Assembly (NCBI GenBank): GCA_021740825.1
Contig: JAIOZA010000024.1
Span: 1-47,126 of the forward strand
Direction of reading: 5' to 3'
DNA from: Bacteroidia bacterium
Lineage (GTDB): Bacteria > Bacteroidota > Bacteroidia > B-17B0 > Aurantibacillaceae
Length of the DNA stretch: 47,126 nucleotides
The notes under the pieces were generated by a model. It saw nothing but the letters and a program-made list of their open reading frames with translations, had not been told where the DNA came from and searched no databases. This document shows, one piece after another, positions 27,337-36,175 of the stretch. Positions within the stretch are counted from its first letter, which is position 1. Every line of letters starts with the position of its first letter. The translations under genes and the position numbers were made by a program.

Positions 27337-28083
27337 TTACTTAGGAGTGACTGCTTTAGTTTTTAGAAACTCAGCAAATTCTTGAGAACGCGCTTTTGAA
27401 ACTTGTATGCTTGTGCCATCTGCCATAATAATCGTTCCTCCTTCTGCATTTGAATATTCCTTAATAAAATCTATATTAATAAGGGATGAACGATGAATTC
27501 TAAAAAACACAGTAGTAGGTAAAATGGCTTCAAATTCTTTTAATGTTTTTGATGCTACAATTTTTTTATTGGTGTTTAAAAATATGTTTGTATAGTTATC
27601 AGAAGCTTCTAACCAAACAATGTCTTTGTAATCAATTAAAGTAAAACCCTTGCTGTGGTTTATTAATACTAAGTTTTTATCATTGCCTGCTGCTGGGGAA
27701 GCTGTTGTTGCTTTTTGTTCGTAATGCTTTACTACTTTTTTAACGGCACCTTGCAATTCGCTTAATAATAAGGGCTTAAGCAAGTAGTCAATTGCTCCGG
27801 CTTTTACCGCGTTTATGCCATGTTCGCTATACGCTGTTAAAAATATCAAACAAAAATCATGATGTACTAATCCATCAATCATTTCTAAACCACTCATTCC
27901 AGGCATGTTAATATCACAAAACACTACTTCTGGTTTAAGGTCTTGTATTATTTTTTTACCTTCCATACCACTTCCTGCTTCAGCAATTACTTGTAGTTCT
28001 GGGCAATAGCTAGCTAACATACTTTTAGTATTGCTGCGGCTATTTTCCTCGTCATCAATGATAATGGTTTTGAAAGTTTGCAT
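27337..28083 (-). CDS. LytTR-family response regulator
   Basis: The product has 248 residues. Residues 5-125 are a receiver domain with the acidic pair Asp10/Asp11 and the phospho-acceptor Asp57 in VVFCDINMPGMSG; Thr85 and Lys109 sit in the expected places. Residues 140-245 are a LytTR DNA-binding domain (IVWLEASDNYTNIFL, TVFFRIHRSSLINIDFIKEY). It is the partner of the downstream kinase and probably a transcription regulator. Its target promoter cannot be read; the divergent DPP IV-like gene begins 143 bases away and is a candidate. Confidence 0.93.
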   Translation of the reverse strand: MQTFKTIIIDDEENSRSNTKSMLASYCPELQVIAEAGSGMEGKKIIQDLKPEVVFCDINMPGMSGLEMIDGLVHHDFCLIFLTAYSEHGINAVKAGAIDYLLKPLLLSELQGAVKKVVKHYEQKATTASPAAGNDKNLVLINHSKGFTLIDYKDIVWLEASDNYTNIFLNTNKKIVASKTLKEFEAILPTTVFFRIHRSSLINIDFIKEYSNAEGGTIIMADGTSIQVSKARSQEFAEFLKTKAVTPK

Positions 28084-28226
28084 AATTTAGTTTATTTGTA
28101 GGCTAATTTAATAAAAATTCAAATAACATTTTAATCATTTATTTAATGTGGCAACCGCTTGAGTAAAATACTGTTTGTTAATAGGTAGTAATTTGTATCT
28201 TCAACACATCATTAATTTTAATAACT

Positions 28227-30407
28227 ATGAAGTCGTTTTTTTTATCTGTTGCTTTTTTTTCGTTTATTTCTATAAATTGTTTTGCTCAAAAATCGATATC
28301 TGTTGAAGATATATGGAGTAAATATGCGTTTAGGACAAATTCAGTAGGTGGATTTAATACCATGAAAGATGGGTTACATTACACTGACTTAGAAAAGGAA
28401 GGTGATTTTGATAACATTATAAAATATGAGTTAAAGTCAGGTAAAAAAATGGCTGTACTTGTAAAAGGTGCATCAGTAAAGGTGGGCGATAAAACGATTG
28501 ATATTAGTGGTTATTCTTTTAGTCCGGATGAAACAAAATTGTTTTTTTCAACCGATGCCGAGGGAATTTACCGTCGTTCATCTGTTGAAACTAATTATGT
28601 ATATGATCTAAAAACAGGCACAACCTCCGAATTATCAAATGCTGGAAAACAAATGTTTGCTACTTTTTCGCCGATAGGAAATAAAGTAGCTTTTGTAAGA
28701 GCTAATAATTTATTTATTAAAGATTTAAATAACGGAAAAGAAACCCAAGTAACCACCGATGGTAAAAATAATGAGATAAAAAACGGTTGGGCTGATTGGG
28801 TTTATGAAGAAGAATTTAGTAAAGCCAATTATTTTGAGTGGAATGCTGATGGAAGTAAATTAGCCTTTGTACGCTTTGATGAAAGTAAAGTGAAAGAATA
28901 CACGTTTGATACTTATAACAATAATTTATATCCTGATAAAGTAACTTTTAAATATCCAAAAGCTGGCGAAGATAATTCGGTATTAACAGTACATGTTTAT
29001 GATTTAATCAGCGCAAAAACAACATCTGTTGATATTGGCACAGAAACTGATATTTATATTCCGCGCATTCAATGGACCACTGACAAAAATACCTTGTCGT
29101 TGCAACGCATGAACCGCTTGCAAAATAAAGTAGAATTGATGTTTGCAAATGCATCGGATGGTTCAACAAAAACTATTTTAAGCGAAGAAGCTAAAACCTA
29201 TATTGATATTACGGATGATTTAACTTTTTTACCAAATAATAAAGGATTTATATGGAGTAGCGAAAAAGATAATTTTAATCATTTATACCATTATGATAAC
29301 ACGGGCAAATTGGTAAATCAAATTACAAAAGGAAATTGGGATGTGGTATCTTTTAATGGCTATGATGAAAAATTAAACCTATTGTATTACATTTCAACAG
29401 AGCGAGGACAAATTAACAGAGATGTTTATAGTATTAAATTAGATGGAACAAATAAAAAACGATTATCAACCGCCGAAGGCACCTCAAGTGCTGATTTTAG
29501 TGCAGGTTTAAAGTATTATGTAAGTTCTTATTCAAATGCAAATACACCGCCTGTTTATGAGTTACATAGTGCCGATGGAAAACTAATTAAAGTGTTAGAA
29601 GATAATGCAGAGTTAAAAACGAAGATGAAAGAATACAATCTTTCAACCAAAGAATTTTTTACTTTTAAAAATACAGATGGTATTGAATTAAATGGTTGGA
29701 TGATGAAACCACAAAATTTTGATCCAAATAAAAAATATCCTGTATATATGTTTGCCTACAACGGACCGGGTTCAAACGAATGTAATAATGCCTGGGAAAC
29801 TTATGATTTTTGGTGGCATTCGCTTTTAAATCAAGAAGGTTACATGGTAGTTTGTGTTGACGGACGAGGAACTTTGGGGCGTGGACGTGAATTTAAACAT
29901 TGCACGTATTTGCAATTGGGTAAATTAGAAACATTAGACCAAATTGATGCAGCAAAATATTTAGGAACTTTACCCTATGTAGATAAAACTCGTATTGGTT
30001 TTCAAGGATGGAGTTATGGTGGTTACATGGCTTCCTTGTTAATTACAAAAGGTGCTGATTATTTTAAATCAACCATTGCCGTTGCTCCGGTAACTAATTG
30101 GAAATTTTATGACAATATTTACACCGAGCGTTTTTTGCGTAAACCACAAGATAATAAAAGTGGATATGAGGATAATTCTCCGGTAAATTTTACCAAACAA
30201 ATAAAAGGTAAGTTTTTACTAGTGCATGGTAGTGGCGATGATAATGTACATTTTCAAAACTCTATGGAATTAGCAAACTCTCTAGTAAAAAATAATATTC
30301 CATTTGATTTTATGGTTTATCCAAATAAAAATCATGGTATATACGGTGGTTACACGCGCACGCATCTTTTTAATAAGATGTTGAAGTTTGTGAAAGAGAA
30401 TTTGTAG
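28227..30407 (+). CDS. S9 family dipeptidyl peptidase IV-like protein
   Basis: The product has 726 residues with a signal peptide (SVAFFSFISINCFAQ), so it acts in the periplasm or at the surface. The N-terminal propeller includes GWADWVYEEEFSKA, the Glu-Glu motif that in DPP IV binds the substrate N-terminus. The C-terminal hydrolase domain has GWSYGGYMAS with Ser596 as nucleophile, Asp in GSGDDNVHF and His in NKNHGIYGG, completing the triad. DPP IV enzymes remove X-Pro dipeptides. Together with the S46 enzyme it suggests uptake of external peptides as nutrients. Confidence 0.93.
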   Translation: MKSFFLSVAFFSFISINCFAQKSISVEDIWSKYAFRTNSVGGFNTMKDGLHYTDLEKEGDFDNIIKYELKSGKKMAVLVKGASVKVGDKTIDISGYSFSPDETKLFFSTDAEGIYRRSSVETNYVYDLKTGTTSELSNAGKQMFATFSPIGNKVAFVRANNLFIKDLNNGKETQVTTDGKNNEIKNGWADWVYEEEFSKANYFEWNADGSKLAFVRFDESKVKEYTFDTYNNNLYPDKVTFKYPKAGEDNSVLTVHVYDLISAKTTSVDIGTETDIYIPRIQWTTDKNTLSLQRMNRLQNKVELMFANASDGSTKTILSEEAKTYIDITDDLTFLPNNKGFIWSSEKDNFNHLYHYDNTGKLVNQITKGNWDVVSFNGYDEKLNLLYYISTERGQINRDVYSIKLDGTNKKRLSTAEGTSSADFSAGLKYYVSSYSNANTPPVYELHSADGKLIKVLEDNAELKTKMKEYNLSTKEFFTFKNTDGIELNGWMMKPQNFDPNKKYPVYMFAYNGPGSNECNNAWETYDFWWHSLLNQEGYMVVCVDGRGTLGRGREFKHCTYLQLGKLETLDQIDAAKYLGTLPYVDKTRIGFQGWSYGGYMASLLITKGADYFKSTIAVAPVTNWKFYDNIYTERFLRKPQDNKSGYEDNSPVNFTKQIKGKFLLVHGSGDDNVHFQNSMELANSLVKNNIPFDFMVYPNKNHGIYGGYTRTHLFNKMLKFVKENL

Positions 30408-30430
30408 TGATTTATATCACTATTTGAGTT
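30405..30430 (+). terminator. possible weak terminator at the DPP IV stop codon
   Basis: A perfect 7-base inverted repeat TAGTGAT (30405-30411) / ATCACTA (30416-30422) with a 4-base loop includes the stop codon and is followed by TTTGAGTTT. It is AT-rich with a poor T run, so termination is only possible. Confidence 0.35.
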
Positions 30431-30579
30431 TATTGATTGCCTTGAAATTTAAATTTCTTATACAAGATAAGAGTAGTAGCAAAACAGTTAAATTTATTAA
30501 GCAATAAAATGCAGAAAAATAAGTTATTACCTTAAGCAAACCGCGAAAACGTTACTGGCAAGCACAAAAAAACGACACA

Positions 30580-30617
30580 TTTGCTTTATACGTATAATAT
30601 TTATATATTTGTACGTA
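30580..30617 (+). promoter_or_regulatory. promoter of the toxin-antitoxin operon with TACGTA operator candidates
   Basis: TTTG (30580-30583) and TATATTTG (30604-30611) match the -33 TTTG and -7 TAnnTTTG boxes of Bacteroidota with a 20-base spacer. Between them lies a perfect 10-base palindrome TATACGTATA (30587-30596), and its core TACGTA recurs at 30612-30617, 23 bases or about two helix turns away. This is the spacing expected for cooperative repressor binding, so the antitoxin may autoregulate here. Confidence 0.65.
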
Positions 30618-30628
30618 AAAAACATATC

Positions 30629-30874
30629 ATGGACACAAAATTGACACTTAAGCTTGAACAGACAATTATCGAAAAGGCAAAAGTCTATGCGAAACATCAC
30701 AGAACTAGTCTTTCAAAATTAATTGAAAACTACCTGCTAAATATTACTAATGAAAAAGGTAAGGAAGAAAAAATAACACCATTGGTTAAAAGTTTATCAG
30801 GGATAATAAATCTCCCAGAAGAATTTGACCATAAAAAAGGGTATTCTGATTTTTTAATTAATAAATACAAGTAA
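30629..30874 (+). CDS. antitoxin of a PIN toxin pair (DUF6364-like, ribbon-helix-helix type)
   Basis: The product has 81 residues from the ATG at 30629. An upstream TTG at 30581 would lie inside the promoter and is rejected. The N-terminal 45 residues (KLTLKLEQTIIEKAKVYAKHHRTSLSKLIENYL) form a strand followed by two helices, as in ribbon-helix-helix DNA-binding antitoxins. The tail (residues 46-81) would wrap the toxin. The stop codon overlaps the toxin start (TAATG), so translation is coupled. The DUF6364 assignment is from memory of sequence. Confidence 0.82.
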   Translation: MDTKLTLKLEQTIIEKAKVYAKHHRTSLSKLIENYLLNITNEKGKEEKITPLVKSLSGIINLPEEFDHKKGYSDFLINKYK

Positions 30875-31284
30875 TGGAAAAAGTATTTGTAGACACAGAT
30901 ATAGTTCTTGACTTATTAAGTAATCGTGAACCATTTTATTCTCACTCAGCTCAACTGTTTTCTGAAGCAGACAAAGGTAAAATAAGAATACATGTATCAT
31001 CTTTAACTTTTTCCAATTTGAATTACATTTTGTCTAGACAATATTCGGTAGATCAAGCAAGAAAAAAACTGCTTAAATTCAAAACATTAGTTACTGTTTT
31101 GTCAGTTACAGATAAAGTTATTGAACTTGCTCTATCATCCGATTTTAAAGACTTTGAAGATGGGTTGCAATATTTTACAGCAATTGAAAACAATTTAAAG
31201 ACACTATTGACTAGAAATTTAAAAGATTACAAGACTGCCGACATAACAGTTATGACGGCAGAGCAGTTTTTGAAAGGTAAATAA
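30874..31284 (+). CDS. PIN-domain ribonuclease toxin (VapC-like)
   Basis: The product has 136 residues. Acidic residues of a PIN nuclease are visible: Asp7 and Asp9 in VFVDTDIVLDLL, Glu in the central helix, and the DFEDGLQYFTAIENN segment typical of the third and fourth acidic positions, then LLTRNLKDYKTADITVMT. It would cut RNA when freed from its antitoxin. It starts in the antitoxin stop codon and ends one base before the next gene. Relative to neighbours, the pair uses GAC more freely, a mild hint of different ancestry. Confidence 0.88.
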   Translation: MEKVFVDTDIVLDLLSNREPFYSHSAQLFSEADKGKIRIHVSSLTFSNLNYILSRQYSVDQARKKLLKFKTLVTVLSVTDKVIELALSSDFKDFEDGLQYFTAIENNLKTLLTRNLKDYKTADITVMTAEQFLKGK

Positions 31285-31285
31285 T

Positions 31286-33121
31286 TTGAAAGCAAAAATT
31301 ATATTCATATGTTTATTCTGGACTTTTTTTTCTAGAGGATATTCTCAAACATCAAAAGGAACAGACTTTTGGGCTTGTTTTATGGAAAATATCAGCCTTT
31401 CGTCTAACGGACAACCTTATTTTTATTTCACTGTTGCATCAGATTATAACACAACCGGAAATATTTCGCTGCCTTTAACTGGACTTAGTATGAATTTTAG
31501 TGTAAATGCAGGTCAGCTTACAAAAGTATATTTGCCAAGTGCTATATATTACCCCAGTGGCTCAGAGGTAATTTCAAATTTCGGTTTTCATATTACTACT
31601 AATCAACCTGCAAGTATAGTAGCGCATCATCATCGAATTTTTTTTTCGGAAGCCACAACTGTTTTACCAACAACAGAAATAGCTGATAATTATATAGTGA
31701 TGGCACACAAAGATGATGGAAGCGGATCAGTTTTTGGTTATTCTGAATTTTCAATTGTTTCTACCGCAGATAATAGCCTCATTGAGATTGTTCCGTCTGC
31801 ATATACTAGTGGCGGTAAACCACCAGGATTACCTTTTTCAGTTACTTTAAACAAAGGTCAGATATATCAGGTGCAATCAATAAATGATTTAACAGGAACG
31901 ACAGTAAGAGAAAAAAGTGGAAATAAAATTGCTGTTTTTTCAGGAGCAAATCGTTCAAATGTATTGTCAAGTTTTAATTGTAGTGGCGCAGACGATCATT
32001 TGTTTGAGCAAAACTATCCTGTTACAGGATGGGGAAATGAATATATTTCTGTTCCTTTTTTAAACTTTGGTGCCAATCAGTTTAGAATTCTGGCATCTCA
32101 GAATAATACACTTGTTCAATTTAATTGTTCAAATACCAAAATGTTGCAAGCTGGACAATATTTTGATACAATTTCTTCGAATCCGATGTATATAAATTCC
32201 CCTAAACCTATACAACTTGGACAGTTTATTACAAGTTGTAGTAATACAATGGCTGACCCTAATTTTGTTCTTCATAAGTCATTATCATACTATTCAAAAA
32301 AAGTAATTTTTGATGCATTTTCAGATTATGATACAAGTTTTGTAAATATTATTGTACGATCTCCTGCTACTTCATCTATAAATTTGGATGCAAATCAAGT
32401 CACCTTTAATCCCTTAATTTCTTATCCAAACTATTCTTATGCCCAGGTTCCGCTAGGCAAAGGCACACATATTATTCAAAGCGATAGTGGATTTTATGCT
32501 TTTGCATACGGTGCTAGCTTTCATGATGCATATGCTTATCAAACAGGCTATGATGGTTTCCGACAAACAGAAAATTCTATTTCTTTTAAATATTTAAATA
32601 ATTTATGTCAGGATACAATAATTGGCTTTGAAATTATTCCAAATTTAAATTTCGATTCCTTTAACTGGCAATTTAGTAATGGAACGGTTTCTGTTGATCA
32701 AAATCCAAATGTTATTTTTAATGAATCAGGGAATTACACTATTTCCCTTTCGGTTACTGATAGCTTGGGTTGTATTTACGGAGGAAGTAATACTTTACAA
32801 ATAAATGATTGCGGAACATATACAGTTTCCGCTTATTGTCCCAATGTTTTTACTCCTAATAATGACGGAAAAAATGATAAATGGAAACCAATATTTGACG
32901 GGAACATAAACTCGATTTTAAATTACGAGTTATATATTTATAATAGATGGGGATTAAAAATATTTGAAACAACAAGAATAAATGGATTTTGGGATGGGTA
33001 TACAACAAGTGGATCATTATGTTACGAAGGTGTTTACTATTATGTTGTGAAATACAATACGAATGAAAATGGTCAATTAGCTCCTAAAAGCATGAATGGT
33101 TTTATTACACTAGCTCGATAG
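31286..33121 (+). CDS. IgGFc-binding-domain surface protein with PKD module and T9SS type B sorting domain
   Basis: The product has 611 residues starting at TTG 31286, one base after the toxin stop. No ATG exists before residue 34, and the TTG start gives a proper signal peptide (MKAKIIFICLFWTFFSRGYSQ), so TTG is convincing. Residues 25-320 fit the IgGFc-binding region (GTDFWACFMEN, then IVAHHHRIFFSEATTVLP). Around 440-500 is a PKD-like module (NWQFSNGTVSVDQNPNVIF). The last 90 residues (VFTPNNDGKNDKWKP, YNRWGLKIFET, NGFWDGY) are the type B sorting domain. It is exported to the surface, probably as an adhesin. IgG binding itself should not be assumed. Confidence 0.88.
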   Translation: MKAKIIFICLFWTFFSRGYSQTSKGTDFWACFMENISLSSNGQPYFYFTVASDYNTTGNISLPLTGLSMNFSVNAGQLTKVYLPSAIYYPSGSEVISNFGFHITTNQPASIVAHHHRIFFSEATTVLPTTEIADNYIVMAHKDDGSGSVFGYSEFSIVSTADNSLIEIVPSAYTSGGKPPGLPFSVTLNKGQIYQVQSINDLTGTTVREKSGNKIAVFSGANRSNVLSSFNCSGADDHLFEQNYPVTGWGNEYISVPFLNFGANQFRILASQNNTLVQFNCSNTKMLQAGQYFDTISSNPMYINSPKPIQLGQFITSCSNTMADPNFVLHKSLSYYSKKVIFDAFSDYDTSFVNIIVRSPATSSINLDANQVTFNPLISYPNYSYAQVPLGKGTHIIQSDSGFYAFAYGASFHDAYAYQTGYDGFRQTENSISFKYLNNLCQDTIIGFEIIPNLNFDSFNWQFSNGTVSVDQNPNVIFNESGNYTISLSVTDSLGCIYGGSNTLQINDCGTYTVSAYCPNVFTPNNDGKNDKWKPIFDGNINSILNYELYIYNRWGLKIFETTRINGFWDGYTTSGSLCYEGVYYYVVKYNTNENGQLAPKSMNGFITLAR

Positions 33122-33270
33122 GCATGTTAATTTAATTCATCAAACAATAGTTCTTCAATGGTTATTCCTTAGCGTCTTTATTAATTTTATTACTAAGCTA
33201 TTTTAGTTATATTTGGTAGTCTATTTTAATAATAAATGGGTTTAATATTTAAAAATAGTTATCGTCTCAA

Positions 33271-34302
33271 ATGAGTAGTACTGAAATTAAGAAAGTTGGA
33301 TTAGCCTTGCAAGGTGGTGGCGCACATGGTGCGTTTACTTGGGGTGTTTTAGATAGATTGCTGGAAGCGGAACATATTGTGGCTGATGCCATGTGTGGTA
33401 CTAGTGCGGGTGCTGTTAATGCGGTTACTTGCGCGTATGGCTTACATATTGGTGGCCCCAAAAAAGCGAAAGAATTACTAGAGACTTTGTGGCGCAGAGT
33501 GGCGCAAGCGGGCAGTTTGTTTCAGCCAAGTACGTTTGATAAATTATTTAGTGATGGTGACATCTATAATTCGCCTGGCTATATGTTGTTTAATAATATG
33601 ACGCAATATATGTCGCCTTATAATTTCAATCCTTTAAATTATAACCCACTCAGAGATATTTTAACGGATTTAATTGATTTTAAGGAATTGCACATGTACA
33701 ATAAAAAGAAATTATTTATTTGTGCTACCAATGTTAAAACAAACCGAGCTAAAATATTTAGCAATAAAGATATTACTGTAGATGCTGTTTTAGCTTCTGC
33801 TTGTTTGCCAATGTTATTTCAAGCGGTACAAATTGATGGCGAATATTATTGGGATGGAGGTTATATGGGAAATCCACCAATTTTCCCTTTAATTACTAAT
33901 ACTAATTTACATGACATTGTTTTGATTAAAATTAATTCAATTAATATTAGTTCTGTGCCAACTACTGCCAGAGATATAGCAGATAGAGTTAATGAAATTT
34001 CTTTTAACAGCAGTTTAATAAATGAAATGAAGTTGATTCATTACCGTAATGAATTATTAAGAAATGGTATTTTAAGTTCAGATGATAAAGCAAATAGAGA
34101 AATTTATGTGCATACCATTTCCGGTTACGATGCTTTGAGTCAGTTAAGCTATAGCAGTAAAATGAATACATCTTGGGACTTCTTATTAAGCCTAAAAGAA
34201 AGAGGTAGACAAACAGCTGCAAAATGGCTAGAAACGGATTATAAACAAGTCGGAATTAAATCTACCTTTGACGTTGAGGAACATTTCTTCGAGAAATTTT
34301 AA
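33271..34302 (+). CDS. patatin-like phospholipase family protein
   Basis: The product has 343 residues. The patatin lipid acyl hydrolase signature is intact: oxyanion loop GGGAHG (15-20), nucleophile elbow GTSAG (about 44-48, the Ser being the nucleophile), and catalytic Asp in YYWDGGYMGNPP. There is no signal peptide, so it is cytoplasmic. Substrate may be a phospholipid or another acyl ester. Some patatin proteins act on PHA granules, but this gene is 9 kb from the PHA locus and I would not link them. The stop lies 16 bases before the likely porin start. Confidence 0.9.
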   Translation: MSSTEIKKVGLALQGGGAHGAFTWGVLDRLLEAEHIVADAMCGTSAGAVNAVTCAYGLHIGGPKKAKELLETLWRRVAQAGSLFQPSTFDKLFSDGDIYNSPGYMLFNNMTQYMSPYNFNPLNYNPLRDILTDLIDFKELHMYNKKKLFICATNVKTNRAKIFSNKDITVDAVLASACLPMLFQAVQIDGEYYWDGGYMGNPPIFPLITNTNLHDIVLIKINSINISSVPTTARDIADRVNEISFNSSLINEMKLIHYRNELLRNGILSSDDKANREIYVHTISGYDALSQLSYSSKMNTSWDFLLSLKERGRQTAAKWLETDYKQVGIKSTFDVEEHFFEKF

Positions 34303-34318
34303 GATTCTATTTTTGCGT

Positions 34319-36175
34319 TTGAAAACATTACATAAACATACTCTTTGTGGTAGATTTATACTGTATTTACTATTCGTATCTTTTAATGTAAATTCTCAGG
34401 TAAAATATCCAACGGATAGTAGTTTTATTAACATCCTTTCTAATTCAGATAAAGATAATTTTAAGAATTTGTCGATTTCAAAAATAGATACGTCTATTAC
34501 TAATTTTCAAAATTACTTTCCTCGCAATACCAATGGCCATTTAGGTTTATCATCCGCTCCTTTGTTGATTGATTACAAATCAAAAGCACTTGGTTTTAAT
34601 TTTTACACATTGCCCTATCAAAATGATATGATTAGCGCTGATGTTATTCATTATTTTCAAACAAAAGGGCCGTACGCTAGTTTGACAGGAGTTGCAGGGA
34701 GTAAACAAGAGCAATTATTTAAATTACTGTTTTCAAGTACTTTTAAAAATAAATTAAATATCACGTTGGCATTTAATCGTTATAGTGGTATTGGGTTTTA
34801 TCAGCATCAGCAAAGTTTTACCAATAATTTTTATACTTCTTCAAACTATACTTCAAAAAATAATAGAGTAGGGTATTATGCTTTTGTATTATATAATAAA
34901 GTAAAACATCAAGAAAATGGAGGTATCTCCAACGATACTTTATTTCTCGAAAATGTTTCTATTAATAAATTTTTACTACCGGTTAATTTAAGTAATGCTA
35001 AACGCGAAGTAAGAAATACAACAATTGATGTAAATCCTTGGTTTCGCTTAAATAAAAAGGAAGATAGTTCAACGGTGTTTTCTCATTACTTGGATTATCA
35101 ATTTAACTATGCAGGAAATTTTTCAAAGTATGTTGATTTGAATAGTGGTTCAGAAAATTTTTATAATGTATTTTATTTAGATACTGTTTCTACTCGTGAT
35201 TCTTCGCATTGGCGCAGTATAAACAATGGATTGCACTATACATTAAAATTAAATACGATAGGTGCAAAATTAAAAGTGGGTTATAAAAATGAAATTAATC
35301 AAGTCTATCAATATGTAGATTCCACTTTTAGTAATCATTTTTTAAATGCCGGATTGTATGTAACACGTGCAAATTACTCGGGTTTTGCTAAAGCCCAATA
35401 TATTGCCAGTGGTTCAAACCAAAATGATTACTCTATTGAAATTAACAATAGGTATACAAAAAAAATAGCGTATGATTTTTTTAAAACAGCCTTTGTTTTT
35501 AATCTAAATGCTACAGTTGAAAAACGTCATCCTGATTTTATTCATAATACTTGGAAGAGTAACCATTACACTTGGGCACATAATTTTTCACCAACTGATA
35601 AAATTCAATCTGTTTTAAGTGTGAGTACTTCGGATAATCGCTTTGATATTGGGATTGTTTTTCAGAACGTAAAAAATTTGATTTATTTTAATGAATTAGC
35701 TATTCCGGAGCAAACTCCTGTTTCTATTCAAAATATGTCAGCGTTTATACATAAAGATGTTTTGTTGTTTAAACATTTAGGAATTAATGCTAAATACAAT
35801 TATCAAAGTTCATCGTATCAGTCTATTGTAAGTGTTCCTAATCATATTATTAATGGAGCCTTATATTATCAAGGTAATTTATTTAAAAAAGCATTACAGT
35901 TACAAGTTGGATTTAATGCACAGTATTTTAGCGAGTTTTATGGTTATGCTTATATGCCGTCTACTAATCAATATTACGTGCAAACTAATAAAGCGGTTGG
36001 TAATTATCCTTTTGTAGATTTCTTTTTAAATGCCCGTATAAAACCGGTACGAATTTTTGTGAAGATAGACCATGTTACGCAAGGATTATTGGGTAACAAT
36101 TACTCTTTAACTCCGGGTTATTTGCAAAACGATAGAGCTTTTAAATTTGGAATCAACTGGTTATTTTTTGATTAG
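34319..36175 (+). CDS. putative porin (outer-membrane beta-barrel)
   Basis: The longest frame begins at TTG 34268 inside the patatin gene, but I prefer the TTG at 34319, which gives 618 residues opening MKTLHKHTLCGRFILYLLF and ending in a signal cleavage site (FNVNSQ). There is no ATG near. The mature protein is a long run of amphipathic strands (SADVIHYFQTKGPYASLTGV, ITLAFNRYSGIGFY) ending in an aromatic residue (GINWLFFD), typical of a large barrel. It resembles the putative porin family common in Bacteroidota. It is probably translationally coupled to the patatin gene and ends tail to tail with the next gene (overlap 4 bases). Confidence 0.72.
   Translation: MKTLHKHTLCGRFILYLLFVSFNVNSQVKYPTDSSFINILSNSDKDNFKNLSISKIDTSITNFQNYFPRNTNGHLGLSSAPLLIDYKSKALGFNFYTLPYQNDMISADVIHYFQTKGPYASLTGVAGSKQEQLFKLLFSSTFKNKLNITLAFNRYSGIGFYQHQQSFTNNFYTSSNYTSKNNRVGYYAFVLYNKVKHQENGGISNDTLFLENVSINKFLLPVNLSNAKREVRNTTIDVNPWFRLNKKEDSSTVFSHYLDYQFNYAGNFSKYVDLNSGSENFYNVFYLDTVSTRDSSHWRSINNGLHYTLKLNTIGAKLKVGYKNEINQVYQYVDSTFSNHFLNAGLYVTRANYSGFAKAQYIASGSNQNDYSIEINNRYTKKIAYDFFKTAFVFNLNATVEKRHPDFIHNTWKSNHYTWAHNFSPTDKIQSVLSVSTSDNRFDIGIVFQNVKNLIYFNELAIPEQTPVSIQNMSAFIHKDVLLFKHLGINAKYNYQSSSYQSIVSVPNHIINGALYYQGNLFKKALQLQVGFNAQYFSEFYGYAYMPSTNQYYVQTNKAVGNYPFVDFFLNARIKPVRIFVKIDHVTQGLLGNNYSLTPGYLQNDRAFKFGINWLFFD

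Noticed and set aside
30538..30575. Integron attC site before the toxin-antitoxin pair
   Set aside because: The core does not match GTTRRRY and I find no paired complementary site, so it is kept only as a weak boundary note.
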